64,000 nt of DNA from Hymenoscyphus infarciens. Lineage: Eukaryota > Ascomycota > Leotiomycetes > Helotiales > Helotiaceae. Made by a program: the position numbers and the translations under genes. The first letter of the stretch is position 1. Every line of letters starts with the position of its first letter. Location: the NCBI GenBank assembly GCA_001414345.1, contig LLCB01000023.1:1-64000 (forward strand). The letters are read 5' to 3'. Below, one piece after another: positions 50,318-64,000 of this stretch. The notes beneath the pieces are model-generated. The model was not told the DNA's origin. It searched no databases and saw only the letters and a list, made by a program, of their open reading frames with translations.

Positions 50318-51126
50318 TTTGTTGATTTATCATAACTCCATTGACACCTGAAAACCCCGGCATTCAAGTATATAAACGCACGCAAAAAGCACCCCAGAAA
50401 GTGGCTAACAAACTCAATTGGGAAAAATCATTCCATGCTCCTTTCCGAATTCCGCATTACCATAGTGAGGATGTTTGACATGATACGAAGACTGCCCGAA
50501 TATTAAAGCCATCATCGGAATAGCCATGCTTGAAGAAACCCCAAGACCTCAAATTATTTCCTCGTGGTCATGAAACACGGCATTCAGTTGCTGTCGAAAC
50601 TTTCCTTGTCCTCGAAAAGTTTTTAGAGCTTTCTTTCCTTACAACAATTTACTATCACTCATAGCTAACGCTATCATTCTTACACATAGTCTCTTATATC
50701 TCAATACTTATGAGTAAGTATTATTAGTGAACAAAATTATTCAAAGAGGTTAGAATGGGAAACTTCAAAAATAATACTTGCTAGAATAAACCGAGCATCG
50801 TTTCTATGCTTTTGTTATCCTCAGTCGTTTAATCAACTGGCGAATAAAACTATTCGTGAAAATTAAACTAATTAAGACTAGCGATAGGTCTTACAAACTA
50901 CAAGATATTTCATTTCACCATTTTCTCTTGAGCAACTTGACATCCCTCTCGCTTTTTAATATGCTACTTTTTACTATGAAGAAGTAGCAAATACAAGAGA
51001 CTGAATCTATGGTTCATATGAGGAGACCTAGTTAATATTCTCTCTTTGTTTTTATTCTTAACCAACCTTTTTGTGGATTTATCACAACTCCCCCGACACC
51101 TTAGCTTCCGACGATCAAGTATATAA
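50318..51126. repeat. Diverged direct repeat pair, about 750 bp apart
   Basis: 50318-50376 and 51068-51126 share TTTGT, GATTTATCA, AACTCC, GACACCT and TCAAGTATATAA in order and spacing, roughly 70 percent by eye. They may mark a larger ancient duplication. Confidence 0.5.
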
Positions 51127-53233
51127 TGACATGACTTGCGAGGACAACTTAGCTGTCACCACGAGAGTCATTACAGAAGTGACATAGGATCCGGGCCCTT
51201 CTCGCAACCAACCATTTCGCGCTCCTCGAACGTTTATACCACGCCATCGCCATCAGATAAGAACACCAGAGGACTTTTCCCTAGAAGAAACAGTGGAACA
51301 AACAAGAGTCTGTGTAGCGTTGCTTCATTATTCTCAAGCGGGTCAACATATTGGCGAAGAAAGATGTTACTCGTGTTCTTGAACGGGAATTTGCAAGGCT
51401 AGAGGGTAGAAACAACAACTCGCAACCCCAAGCCAAAGGATATGATGCGAAGAAAGTGTTTCCCTTGCTCCAACGCTTCTATGATGGAATCTTTAATTAG
51501 CGAGTTTAATCAGTTTATCAAGGAGGACGTACCAGCACAACATGGTGCGAAAGACCCTATATATCCATACTTCAGGAACACCTTCTCGATCCCTCGAAAG
51601 AAGCCACCTATCGAAACATTCTCTACCTTCGAAAGCCTACTTAGAATTCAGTTTCCCTAACAAGGAGGTACCTTCACTCGCTCACTCACTGACCTCTCTC
51701 TCCATCTCCACTAATTTCCAAGCTAAAATTCCGAGGCTTCTCTAATGCCCCTTAACAGATACGAACATGCCCAGACTCCACTGTCATCTGAACCCAGCAT
51801 TACTTCACAACTCACTCAATTTTAGCACTTTTAAATCCAGTAAAGTACTCCAAGTTTTCCTCTCCCATATTCCGTATTTACTCGAAAGAAACAAGACCAG
51901 AAATAGCAACATCTTTTACAAAAAGCCTCCAACCTAACTTCCCTATTATCAGCGGTCAAGACAACAGCCTGTATCTCTTACAATTAGAAATCCCTCGATA
52001 AACAGGCCCAAAGAAAGTACCATAAAACACCTTCTCAACCCAAAAGTTCAGACATAATCTCGCACAAGACACCATTAATGATATCAAGGAAGACTCCCGA
52101 ATGAAGTAGAAATTCGAACTGCATCTCTGCCTATTCCTTTCCTTTCGGTCAATTGACAACCCAAAAAGTTCACCATGACAACATCAATCATAACCTCAGA
52201 CAAGCAAGAACAACAAACCAAACCAAACCAAACGCACACCCAGATTTCGACAACAATTCCCTACTCGACGCTAAACTCCCCACCATCCTAGTTCCTTCTA
52301 AAAAGTAAGGTCCTCGCCCCAAAGTCTTCATACACTCACTCCTCCCCCCTCTATACAAGGCCCAGACCTTCCCTCGCTCAGTATATCCAAAACACTCAGT
52401 ACATCTATCAACGGAACCCCACGCATCGTTTACACCATACTTCCTCACAGAAAGTTTTACACCATCATATACTCATTCAATTAGTTAGTTAGCTATCCAA
52501 AGGTCACGTAGCTAGCTATTCACTAGCCTCTATACTAGAGTATCGATATCCCTCAAATGATCCTTTGGAGAGAAGCCTGGGAAGAGGAGCTTTTTGGAAC
52601 TCCTCATGATAACATACTATATACACGACTTTTGGCACTCGAATCTCGAGGTGGAAGTTCACACCATTCCGAAATACGCATCCACTACTGTCAAACATCA
52701 CCTTCCGGCTAACAAAGCCAAGCCAAGCAAGACTGAATAAAAGAAATATACGACTGAATGTAAGAGAACCAAACACCCGGGCTTTGTGACCAGGAAAAGA
52801 AATGAAGGGAGAGGGGGCGAAGAGAGAGACAATGTATACGCAAAAAGTGCCAAAAACAAGCGATAGAAATCACGAGAAAAAAAAAACTCCTTTCTCTATA
52901 TACTAATCAACACATTCAAAAATATTAAGGCCAAGAAAAAATAGACATACAAAAGGTGCGAAGTAAAGGGGGAAACAAAAAATAAGGAGTATTGATGGAG
53001 CTGCTCGCGCCCTGCGCTAATTTAAATAAACCCCCCCTGTGTATAATCCCCAACTCTCCAATCGTCCAAGAGAAAAAATCCCTTCTGTCTATATATATAT
53101 ATATATATCATCATCTTTACAACACCGAACCTATATCCCCCAATCAATCCTTAAAATAATCTCGACATCCCCGCTGAAAGAGAAAAGAAAAGAGCGAAAA
53201 ATGTGACCGTCCTAAAAGCGCGTAACCACAAGT

Positions 53234-55009
53234 CTAGAAATTTTCTTTACCCCAAGCGAATGTGAAGTCTGATAATAAATTAGTATTTAGGTTTTGAAAG
53301 AATGGTGAAAAGGAAGGGGAAGAAAACATACCTGGATCACTGTACATGTTACACTTAATATGCAATACACTACCCAAAACCTTGGGCCCACAAAAGAAAA
53401 CACCCGCCTCAGCCGGACTATGAATCTTGCGAACGCTCTTGAAAATAGCATCCCAATTAGGTCGCCCAAAGTTCGTGGGTGCTCGGAGCCCAGTAATGGC
53501 ATCCCGGTCGGCGTTGGCATCGTTAATCATGATGTTGGTGGCGTCATCCACCTTGATTCGGGCGGTAAGGTAGGTGTGGATCTCAATGTGGTTGTCCATA
53601 TCTTGAGCTTCGATGGCGAGGAGGAGCGATCGGAACCACTCGAAGGAACCGAAATCACGGCAAATCCAGAAAAAGTAGACCTTTGTGAGACGGGTCTTCT
53701 TTTGGGGGTAATTCATGCGATACCAGATGGACTTGAGGATGGAAGCGAATGGAGTGACACCGATACCAGCTCCGCAAAGCATGGCAATCTCGTACTTGAA
53801 GACATCTTCGGATGCGGAGCCGAAAGGACCATCGATATATACTCGGGGTAGGACTCGTCGGATGGCTGGGTCGACACCTTCAGTTCCAGGTGCGTTTGCA
53901 TTGACACCAACGACTTGTGATGCATCCTTCTTCTCTCCTCTTGGTTTGTCAAACTCGCATCCAAGGGTTCTTCCAACGTTTCTTGTGAAATCTCCAACCA
54001 TTCTCATGTGAATAGAGATATAATCCTCCTCGGGTGCGGAAGTGAGCGTGAAAGGGTGATATTGCCAAACGGATACCTCGGGGCAGCAGAAGAAAATGTA
54101 TTGTCCTGCTCTGGTCTTGGTGTTTTCCTTCTTGATTTGAATTTCGCAAACGTTACTTGGATGCTGAACCACCTTGGAAATGTATGTCTTGTGCTTTCCA
54201 CGGATTTCTCTTGCGATTCTCTCCATCAGGTAAATGTAGCCTCCATACGTCCAGTATTGCCAGAAAACTCCAATGGCGGTCGTACCAACACTGACACAGT
54301 ATGGGGCGAAATCTGGCTGAATCATACAGAAGGCTCCGTGGATGGACCAGAAGACGAAGAATATAACGAACATGTGGTGAGTATACCAGAAACGCTCGAA
54401 ATTGGCACGGCGCGCCTTTTCAACGGATGTTACAACCATGCACATCAAAGCTACCAACATGACATATCCAGACCATCCTGGGCCAGAAACGAAGTTGGCC
54501 AAGAGCCATCCACCAATACCAAGGTTGTTCTTTGCTGAGATCTGAGCGAAGTTGTTCCAATGCGCAATAGTGTGCACCCAGGAGAAGAAGACGATTGACC
54601 AAGCGGTGGTCTTGTGGAAGGTAATGTTCTTGTCAAATTGTATAATACCGTTCAAAGGTGTTTGTCGAGCCAAGGAGATGAGTGTTCGGCACACCGGGAA
54701 GAGGATCATAGCAACATCGAAATGGAGGGTTAACGCAGCTGCTCTTGCTATGGGATACGTGAGACCAAAGGTACTTCGAGCGATGGTTAAGTTGTCCTTG
54801 ATTTGGTAGTTCATGAAACCAAAGGAAAATACCATCAAATGAATCGCAGCGAAGACGAAGACAAAACTGGCAGCAGGTTAGCACGAGGATTCCCCCACAG
54901 CATTCCACGTTACCCACAATCTTCGATATCCCTCGTTTACCATCCATCTGTCGAATCGTTCCCTCATGTTCAGTTCCCTCGCCCGTTCGCCACTCATCTC
55001 TCCCGACAT
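53234..55009 (-). CDS. noxB: NADPH oxidase, NoxB type
   Basis: Membrane NADPH oxidase producing superoxide; in fungi NoxB governs ascospore germination or appressorium penetration. Exons 55009-54918, 54866-53332, 53268-53234 give 553 aa. The N-terminus MRERFDRWMVNEGYRR is NoxB-specific. The six-helix ferric-reductase region holds the heme histidines in WVHTIAHWNN and WYTHHMFVIFF...SIHGAF. The FAD site is HPFTLTSAP, the NADPH sites GAGIGVTPFAS and FFCGPKVLG, and the protein ends FTFAWGKENF. There are no EF-hands. Intron 1 needs a GTGGGT donor to keep frame into FFVFVFAAIHLM. The start is uncertain: in-frame ATGs exist at 55093, 55084, 55015, 55009 and 54997; 55009 is my choice from family length. 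Confidence 0.93.
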
Positions 55010-55663
55010 CAACATCCTCGTTAGGGGCGGCCATCTTGATCTCTCCGACACCTTTATCGACCCGGTACTACTCCTGTAATCCATCTTATCCATGCTGCGC
55101 GTGTTGCGACCTTGGTCGACTTTCAGTGCCGCGGTCGGCTCTGGATTCCTCGTTGGTCCTCCGTCTCAGTCCTTCCTTTCCTCTGTTGTTTGAAAAACGG
55201 GGTGTATATATTAAAGATTGCTCGGGTCATTCAGAGCCTGCTGATATGACAGAAGGTTCCAAACGAAAGTCGAATTGGGTAGAAGAGAATGTCAAGGAGC
55301 GTCGTGAAGGTCGAGAAGCCTAGATAGAAGAGGGCGGGAAATCAGCAAGCAGCGGGCATATGGAGGATTGCGCCCAACCCCAACGCCAACGCCAGTATGA
55401 GGCGACTTGATGGAGAGTTGCTGTCTGAAAAGGAAGGGGATAGATAGATATTAGAAGAGGAATATAAGGGAACTGTACTGTACATACCTATACACAATGC
55501 CTGCACCGGTGGCTACTTGCAGAACACAGAACAACAATAGGAATTAAAAAGTTAATGGGTGTGGCTTGCAGGAAATAGAGCGGAAGAGCAAGAGAACAGC
55601 AGAGAGAGGAAAGGGACTGGAAAGGGACTAGGGCGTAAGTACCTAGCAAAGGGGAAGGGAAGA

Positions 55664-55680
55664 GGGGGGGGGGGGGGGGG
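55664..55680 (+). repeat. 17-base G homopolymer
   Basis: Seventeen consecutive G, about 650 bp upstream of NoxB. Such runs are prone to length error and slippage. Confidence 0.9.
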
Positions 55681-56092
55681 AGAGTAGGGAAGGGAAAGAG
55701 GGTCGTCACCCCCTTCATGCGTGGGCCGAAGGAGGAGCCGCTTTGGAGTCGCAGATGCTGCTGCAGTGCTGCACCAGGAGGAGAAGGGCTCCGCTTTCCA
55801 GACCATGTTGTGGTGGTGCCACGGACTTTCTCGACCGACGATGGAAACATGGCGGTGTCGGTGTCATGGACTCATGGTTTGATGGAAGCACTGCACTGGC
55901 CCGCGGGCGCCTCTTCTTCTCGTACGGTATTGAATGGCTCGGCATCCATCTGGCATGTCGAAACAAGACGAGGTACAGGGGGAGGTGAAGGAAAGGAAAT
56001 ACGAAATACAGGGGGGAGATCGAAGGAAGGCTAAAGGATTGGGTGGAGAGTTCACCAACGGCCGCGAAAAGGGGCCTGAAGAAACAGAGCCT

Positions 56093-56148
56093 CTTCAGCG
56101 TCCTTCAGCGTCCTTCAGCGTCCTTCAGCGTCCTTCAGCGTCCTTCAG
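56093..56148. repeat. 10-bp tandem repeat TCCTTCAGCG
   Basis: About five and a half near-perfect copies, the first starting as CTCTTCAGCG. A related CTCTTCAGCGTCC recurs at about 56201. Confidence 0.9.
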
Positions 56149-57047
56149 GGCCAATAGTGGGGATCATGGGCCTGAGTTCAGTGACAAGCGCCGAGCACGC
56201 AAACCTCTTCAGCGTCCAGTCACCAGTGTTGCCCGCTGAGCCCCAGGGCTTGTTGGGGACCTGGGGTTGGGGCTCAGAAACAGGCGATTTCTACTGGTGG
56301 ATCCCCTGTTTTCTGAGGCTGTTGGTGTTGCCGTGTTTCCCACCGCCCGAGCCTCTTCTTCCCTTCTTCCCTTCCCCCTTCTTCCAGCGGCGCCAAGCGC
56401 TTCCGCGGCAATGCCAAGAGTCCAAGAAACATCTCGCTTTTTCCATTGGCTCGCGAGCACCACATACTTCCTCGTTGGGCCAGGGGTAGCGACCGTTCTG
56501 TTGCAAAGCCGTTTCGAGCCAGGGAGCTGACACAGCTGTATGGCCTTCTCTCACAAGCGGAGATTGATTGTTCGTCACCACACTGCAATGCTCATGCCAC
56601 CAACCGAGGACACGAAGAGCCTCAAAACGTTGTCTGTGAAATCTCAAAATGAGGTCGACGATGACACAATAAGTTGTTGAAGTTGGCGGGACTGGCGAAG
56701 CACATAGCGCTCTGTCAAGCGAGGGAAGACACTGGTCAAGCGTAAGAAGACTGAGCGGGACTAGCCCGGTCTGAGTTTACCTAGGAAGAGAAGAGAAGAT
56801 ACCAACGACTCGGCTCCAAAACAATATCAAACCTTAATTCGACTTCTTCGAGCCCGGTCTCAACTTCTCAACTGCTCAGTGCTCAATATCAAACCTTGTT
56901 GCAGATCTTCCATAGCAATCTCACAATCACTATCCGGACACCGACAAAGGTCCAGATCCCGTCAGAAGTTATCACAATCTCGAACCTCATCCTCCGCCTT
57001 CAGACACAAATCTCGTTCGGTACTGCAGATATACCCTGCAAACCACC

Positions 57048-57509
57048 CTCTACGGGGAAGAAAAACCGTGCGCTTTTGAGGCATAGGCCACCCCACCTAA
57101 AACCACCTCTTTTTATCTCTAATTTATGACTTTTTATTACTTTATATATAAATTAGATAGTAAATTAATGTCTAATAAAGTGTTATTTGTCTCTTACGCT
57201 CTCTACACTTATGAAACCGATGTGTAAACCTCTTATATACATGATTTACTGTCTTCTATTATATTAATTACTTCTAAGAACTAGTTATAACTCTTCTCTT
57301 ATATGTTCGTTCTCTTTAAATAGAACATTCTCTTAATAGCATAAGCTATCGTCTTAATAAGAAATAGAGGGCTTAATTCTAGGCTTTTTAAATAGGCTAA
57401 ATCGGTAGAATGTAGGTAGGAATATAGAATATAAAAGGGGGGGAAAAGGGGTGGCTTTAGGTAGGGTGGCCTGTGCCTCAAAAGCGCACGGTTTTTCTTC
57501 CCCGTAGAG
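57048..57509. mobile_element. 462-bp MITE with ~65-bp terminal inverted repeats and 5-bp target-site duplication
   Basis: Both ends begin CTCTACGGGGAAGAAAAACC and match for about 65 bp with four differences, all transitions. CCACC flanks it exactly on both sides (57043-57047 and 57510-57514). The interior is AT-rich and has no open frame. A 5-bp duplication is unusual for the main fungal MITE groups, so the superfamily is left open. Open frames that run through the terminal repeats are artefacts. Confidence 0.85.
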
Positions 57510-57514
57510 CCACC

Positions 57515-61324
<3,810 letters not shown>

Positions 61325-62108
61325 ACTGTCGGTCTTGTAAGGTTTAGATGTGGTCGTGGATGTTGTGTCGAGGCTTTCAGGTCGAGGCGCAGCAAACTGA
61401 AAGAGAAGTTCTGTTGGTGTCTACGTTAGCCGCTAGCATCCGACAGCGCCGCTAGGAGGATGCAAATGGGAAAGAGGGGTATGCGACGTACAGAGGATCC
61501 GCGATGCGATCGTGAGATGGTGTGGTGGAGTTGTTGAGTTGGTTGAGGTTTGCGGGCAGAGGAAGAGGAGGGTTCAAATAAGGAAAATGGTAAACGTTAT
61601 TGGCAAGAATGGCGGTGCCCAAATCTCTGCGCCTGCCCTTTTAGCGAGACCACAGGATGACTGTACGTGTGGTGTGGTCAGCGGTTACAAAAATCCAGTG
61701 AATCAACTGTCTTCTATATGCTTCTTTTCGTTGATTACTTGATATTTACTACTGCGATCAAAGTCTCTATTCATCTTCAAACATTTGCAACAGGCTGCAC
61801 AGGCCATTCAGTTCGGGCTTTCGAAGCCGAGTCCAGTCTGAAATTATTCTCAATTCAAGCCGAAAACGGACAAAGAAATGCAGTCTCAACTCATTATATC
61901 TTGACCTCTGAAGACAAGAACCAACGTGTGGCTGTTTATTGAAACGTGTGTGACCAAGTCAATCAAGAATAGAAGTTCAGCAAAATAGTATGCCAGAGTT
62001 AACTGCATGTCTTACTATCCAATTTACTTATAGTGAAGTGACACAATTAATCTATTCAGTGCTATTTTTCCTTTCCTATTGCTTCAGATTTTCCTTATTC
62101 CTAGAATC
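61325..62108. other. Intergenic, UBC4 promoter and GCDH 3' region
   Basis: Non-coding; no gene or repeat is recognised. Confidence 0.5.
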
Positions 62109-63497
62109 CTAGACAAATGCTTGAATTCCAGTAATCGCTCTTCCGATAATAAGACCTTGAGTTTGTCAGCATCATTGAACGTTTGGCAGTAAAGACGAGG
62201 GAGAACTCACTGTGAATATCACTTTGCCCCTCATATGTCTGTGTTACAAACAAATTTGCCACATGTCTTCCAATGCCATATTCATCACTGACGGCATTGC
62301 CACCAAAAACTTCCTGCAATGTCCTAGCGTTGGATAGAGCACGATCACAATTCTGCCGCTTGATCATGCTGATCATTTCTGGAGTGGCCTTCCCTTGATC
62401 CTTTAGTCTTCCAACTTGAAGAGCGGCCAAGGTACCATATGCAGCATCCGTAGTGGCATCTGCCAACTTCTTCTGCACTAGCTGGTATTTGGCAAGTGGA
62501 TTGTCTTTGAATTGCTTCCTTTCCAAAGCATAAGTCCTCGTTCTTGCAATGCAATCCTCCAAGGCGCCCGTAACTCCCCAAGCAATACCATATCTGGCAC
62601 CGTTTAGACAGGTAAATGGTCCTCTGAGACCCTCAACATCGGGAAACATGTTGGCTTCTGGGATTGGACATTCATCAAGGTGAATCATTCCCGTTAAAGA
62701 CGCTCGAAGTCCGTTCTTGTCTTTGATGGCGGGTGTTTCCAGTGTCCCAGGTGGGCACTCTGACCTCTCGACCAAGAACCCCCTGATCTTGCCCGTCTCT
62801 TGATATTTTGCCCATACCAACAATACATCAGCTATAGGAGAGTTCGTAATCCAGGTCTTGGAACCCGAAAGAGATAAATAACCCTTTTTTGTTGGATGTG
62901 GCTTTGCAGTTGCTTCCATGGATCCCGGATCGCTCCCGTGATTTGGCTCTGTGAGACCAAAAGCCCCCAGCAGCTTCCCTTTGGCCATCTTCGGTAGGAA
63001 TTTCTCTTTTTGTTCTTGCGTTCCAAACTCATCAATGCCACCCATCACCAGCGAAGACTGGACTGACATGGCAGATCGATAGCCACTGTCTACTCGTTCA
63101 ACGGCTTTCGTGATGAGCCCCGAGGCGACGTTCGATACTCCGGCACATTCGTATCCTTGTATTGTTGCACCAAGTAAGCCGAGTTCCCCCATTTCTTCCA
63201 GGATTTGTCTGTCATAGTTCTCGTCTCGGTACGCCTCTGTTGCAGAACGTTAGTAAATCATAACGATATTGTAGTTAACTTACGAAGCACTCTAGGGAGG
63301 ATTCGTTCTTGGCAGTATGCCTCTGCAGTTTCTGATATCGCTAGCTCTTCCTCTGTCAATTGACTCTGTACATTCAACGGATCCTCCCAATTAAATGATG
63401 GAAGAGTGGCGTTGGCAGCGAACCCTCTGGTGGCAACCGGGCGTGCTGCTGTAGCTACTGACTGTTTTGCGACATTTCGTAATAGGGATCTGAACAT
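62109..63497 (-). CDS. Glutaryl-CoA dehydrogenase, mitochondrial
   Basis: FAD enzyme of the acyl-CoA dehydrogenase family that oxidises and decarboxylates glutaryl-CoA to crotonyl-CoA in lysine and tryptophan breakdown. Exons 63497-63284, 63236-62211, 62155-62109 give 428 aa. The N-terminus (MFRSLLRNVAKQSVATAARP) is a mitochondrial presequence. Landmarks are NWEDPLNVQSQLTEEE, GLTEPNHGSDPGSM (FAD/substrate loop), SGSKTWITNSPIADV, and YEGQSDIH near the C-terminus, carrying the catalytic Glu. The last exon is only 15 codons (SLIIGRAITGIQAFV). The match to glutaryl-CoA rather than medium-chain enzymes rests on overall motif resemblance (PEANMFP, GPFTCLNGARYGIAWG). It is divergent from FEN1. Confidence 0.93.
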
Positions 63498-63947
63498 GTT
63501 GAATTGCTGTAAATTGCTTGAAATTTGGTATTGTAACTCTGCTTGCAGAACAATGCCGATTGATTTATTAATTTGGGAGAGCTGGTTGTTATGTACTTGC
63601 CCCGCCTTGCGATTTCGTTCCGAGGTTCGGGTATTGCGATGGGAGATGCAAAACTCCCAACTTGTTTGCCCATATTTAGCGATTGACTTTTTGCCACATG
63701 AGTGAAAGATGTAAATATTGAGGATGTCGAAAAAGAGAGCTGAAAATTTGTAGTAAGATGGATACAAAAAGTAAAGTTTCTTTGAATGCCATTGAATCGT
63801 CGGCTGCTTAACACCCCTGTAAACCACTCAACGCGAACGCGCTTCACCCAAGAACATCGCGTCACCTATTCTTCCAGCTCCTCAACTCCTCCTCAGTTTC
63901 TTCCCACCACCACAGGCCAACCAAGAAGACCAATTACCACTATCAAG
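63498..63947. promoter_or_regulatory. Shared divergent promoter region, GCDH / FEN1
   Basis: 450 bp between start codons. ACGCGAACGCGC at 63831-63842, 106 bp before the FEN1 ATG, holds two overlapping ACGCG cores, resembling the MluI cell-cycle box bound by MBF in S-phase gene promoters. That function is inferred. Confidence 0.5.
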
Positions 63948-64000
63948 ATGGGCATCAAGCAATTGTTCTCCATCATCAAGGATGAGGCCCCTGATTCCTA
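63948..64000 (+). CDS. RAD27: Flap endonuclease 1 (FEN1/RAD27), N-terminal fragment
   Basis: Only the first 17 codons are in the window: MGIKQLFSIIKDEAPDS, the near-invariant start of fungal FEN1, whose N-terminal glycine lies in the active site. The enzyme removes 5' flaps in Okazaki fragment processing and long-patch base excision repair. The gene runs off the right edge. Confidence 0.9.
   Translation, partial: MGIKQLFSIIKDEAPDS

Larger units (their letters stand above)
46801..53233. other. 6.4-kb gene-poor stretch 3' of NoxB
   Basis: No coding sequence can be supported on either strand; open frames are short and featureless. It includes a lone MITE terminus at 48425 and a diverged ~60-bp direct repeat (50318 and 51068). 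A TA microsatellite lies at 53090-53109. Composition is moderate, not strongly AT-converted, so it is probably old decayed sequence rather than a recent repeat. Confidence 0.45.
55010..57042. other. 2-kb NoxB upstream region
   Basis: Expected to hold the NoxB promoter and leader. It contains a 17-G run and a 10-bp tandem repeat. Overlapping open frames near 55.5-56.6 kb are low-complexity and not called as genes. Confidence 0.45.

Noticed and set aside
54633..55034. ATGGCCGCC start with good context overlapping NoxB exon 1
   Set aside because: It is in another frame from the NoxB-specific MRERFDRWMVNEGYRR and does not join in phase to the catalytic exon.
56460..56530. Possible tRNA-like segment (GGGCCAGGGGTAGC...GTTTCGAGCC)
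   Set aside because: No cloverleaf with matching acceptor and anticodon arms can be drawn.

Overview
The window is nuclear DNA of a filamentous ascomycete. Evidence for this is the short GT-AG introns (about 46-100 nt, a few longer, branch points of the CTAAC/CTGAC type), the gene set (RSC1/2-like, AMO1-type nucleoporin, NoxB-type NADPH oxidase, GH18 and GH17 wall enzymes, Ubc4, RPS26, ubiquitin-S31 fusion), and AT-rich repeat islands in which copies differ mostly by C/T and G/A transitions, as repeat-induced point mutation (RIP) would leave. Leotiomycetes (Helotiales) fits protein character and AT-block structure, but that placement is an impression, not a computed result.

Layout. 1-2.5 kb: AT tandem array, a transition-diverged duplicate with a hairpin, and a small inverted-repeat element. 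2.6-4.3 kb: MFS monocarboxylate-type transporter (+). 4.3-7.1 kb: two ~500 bp elements in inverted orientation. 7.2-11.8 kb: OTU1 deubiquitinase (-) and an RSC1/2-like bromodomain/BAH protein (+), divergent. 12.2-14.7 kb: a third element copy, a hAT-like MITE and a decayed repeat. 14.7-18.3 kb: alpha/beta hydrolase (-) and CCCH/FG nucleoporin (-). 19.1-23.6 kb: COG3 (-) and FMP25-like RCC1 protein (+), divergent. 24.3-25.9 kb: RPS26 (-) and ubiquitin-S31 (+), divergent. 27.1-32.7 kb: unknown 591-aa protein (-), J-domain membrane protein (+), GH18 chitinase (+). 34.2-41.7 kb: gene-free AT block with terminal-repeat motifs at its edges. 42.5-43.8 kb: secreted GH17 glucanase-like wall protein (-), followed by a 9.4 kb stretch without a gene I can support. 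53.2-55.0 kb: NoxB (-). 57.0-57.5 kb: intact MITE. 60.4-64 kb: Ubc4-type E2 (-), glutaryl-CoA dehydrogenase (-), and the first codons of FEN1/RAD27 (+), cut by the window end.

The genes are mainly housekeeping: chromatin remodelling, Golgi tethering, nuclear pore, ribosome, ubiquitin conjugation and removal, mitochondrial lysine/tryptophan breakdown, DNA replication. A smaller set concerns cell wall and development (chitinase, GH17, NoxB). No secondary-metabolite cluster or clearly new multi-gene system was found. The notable points are start codons split by introns in RPS26 and (inferred) in the chitinase, several MITEs with legible target-site duplications, and an apparent size-dependent contrast in AT conversion between short and long repeats.

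Exon coordinates were derived by hand from splice signals and reading-frame continuity. They are internally consistent in phase but have not been tested against transcripts.
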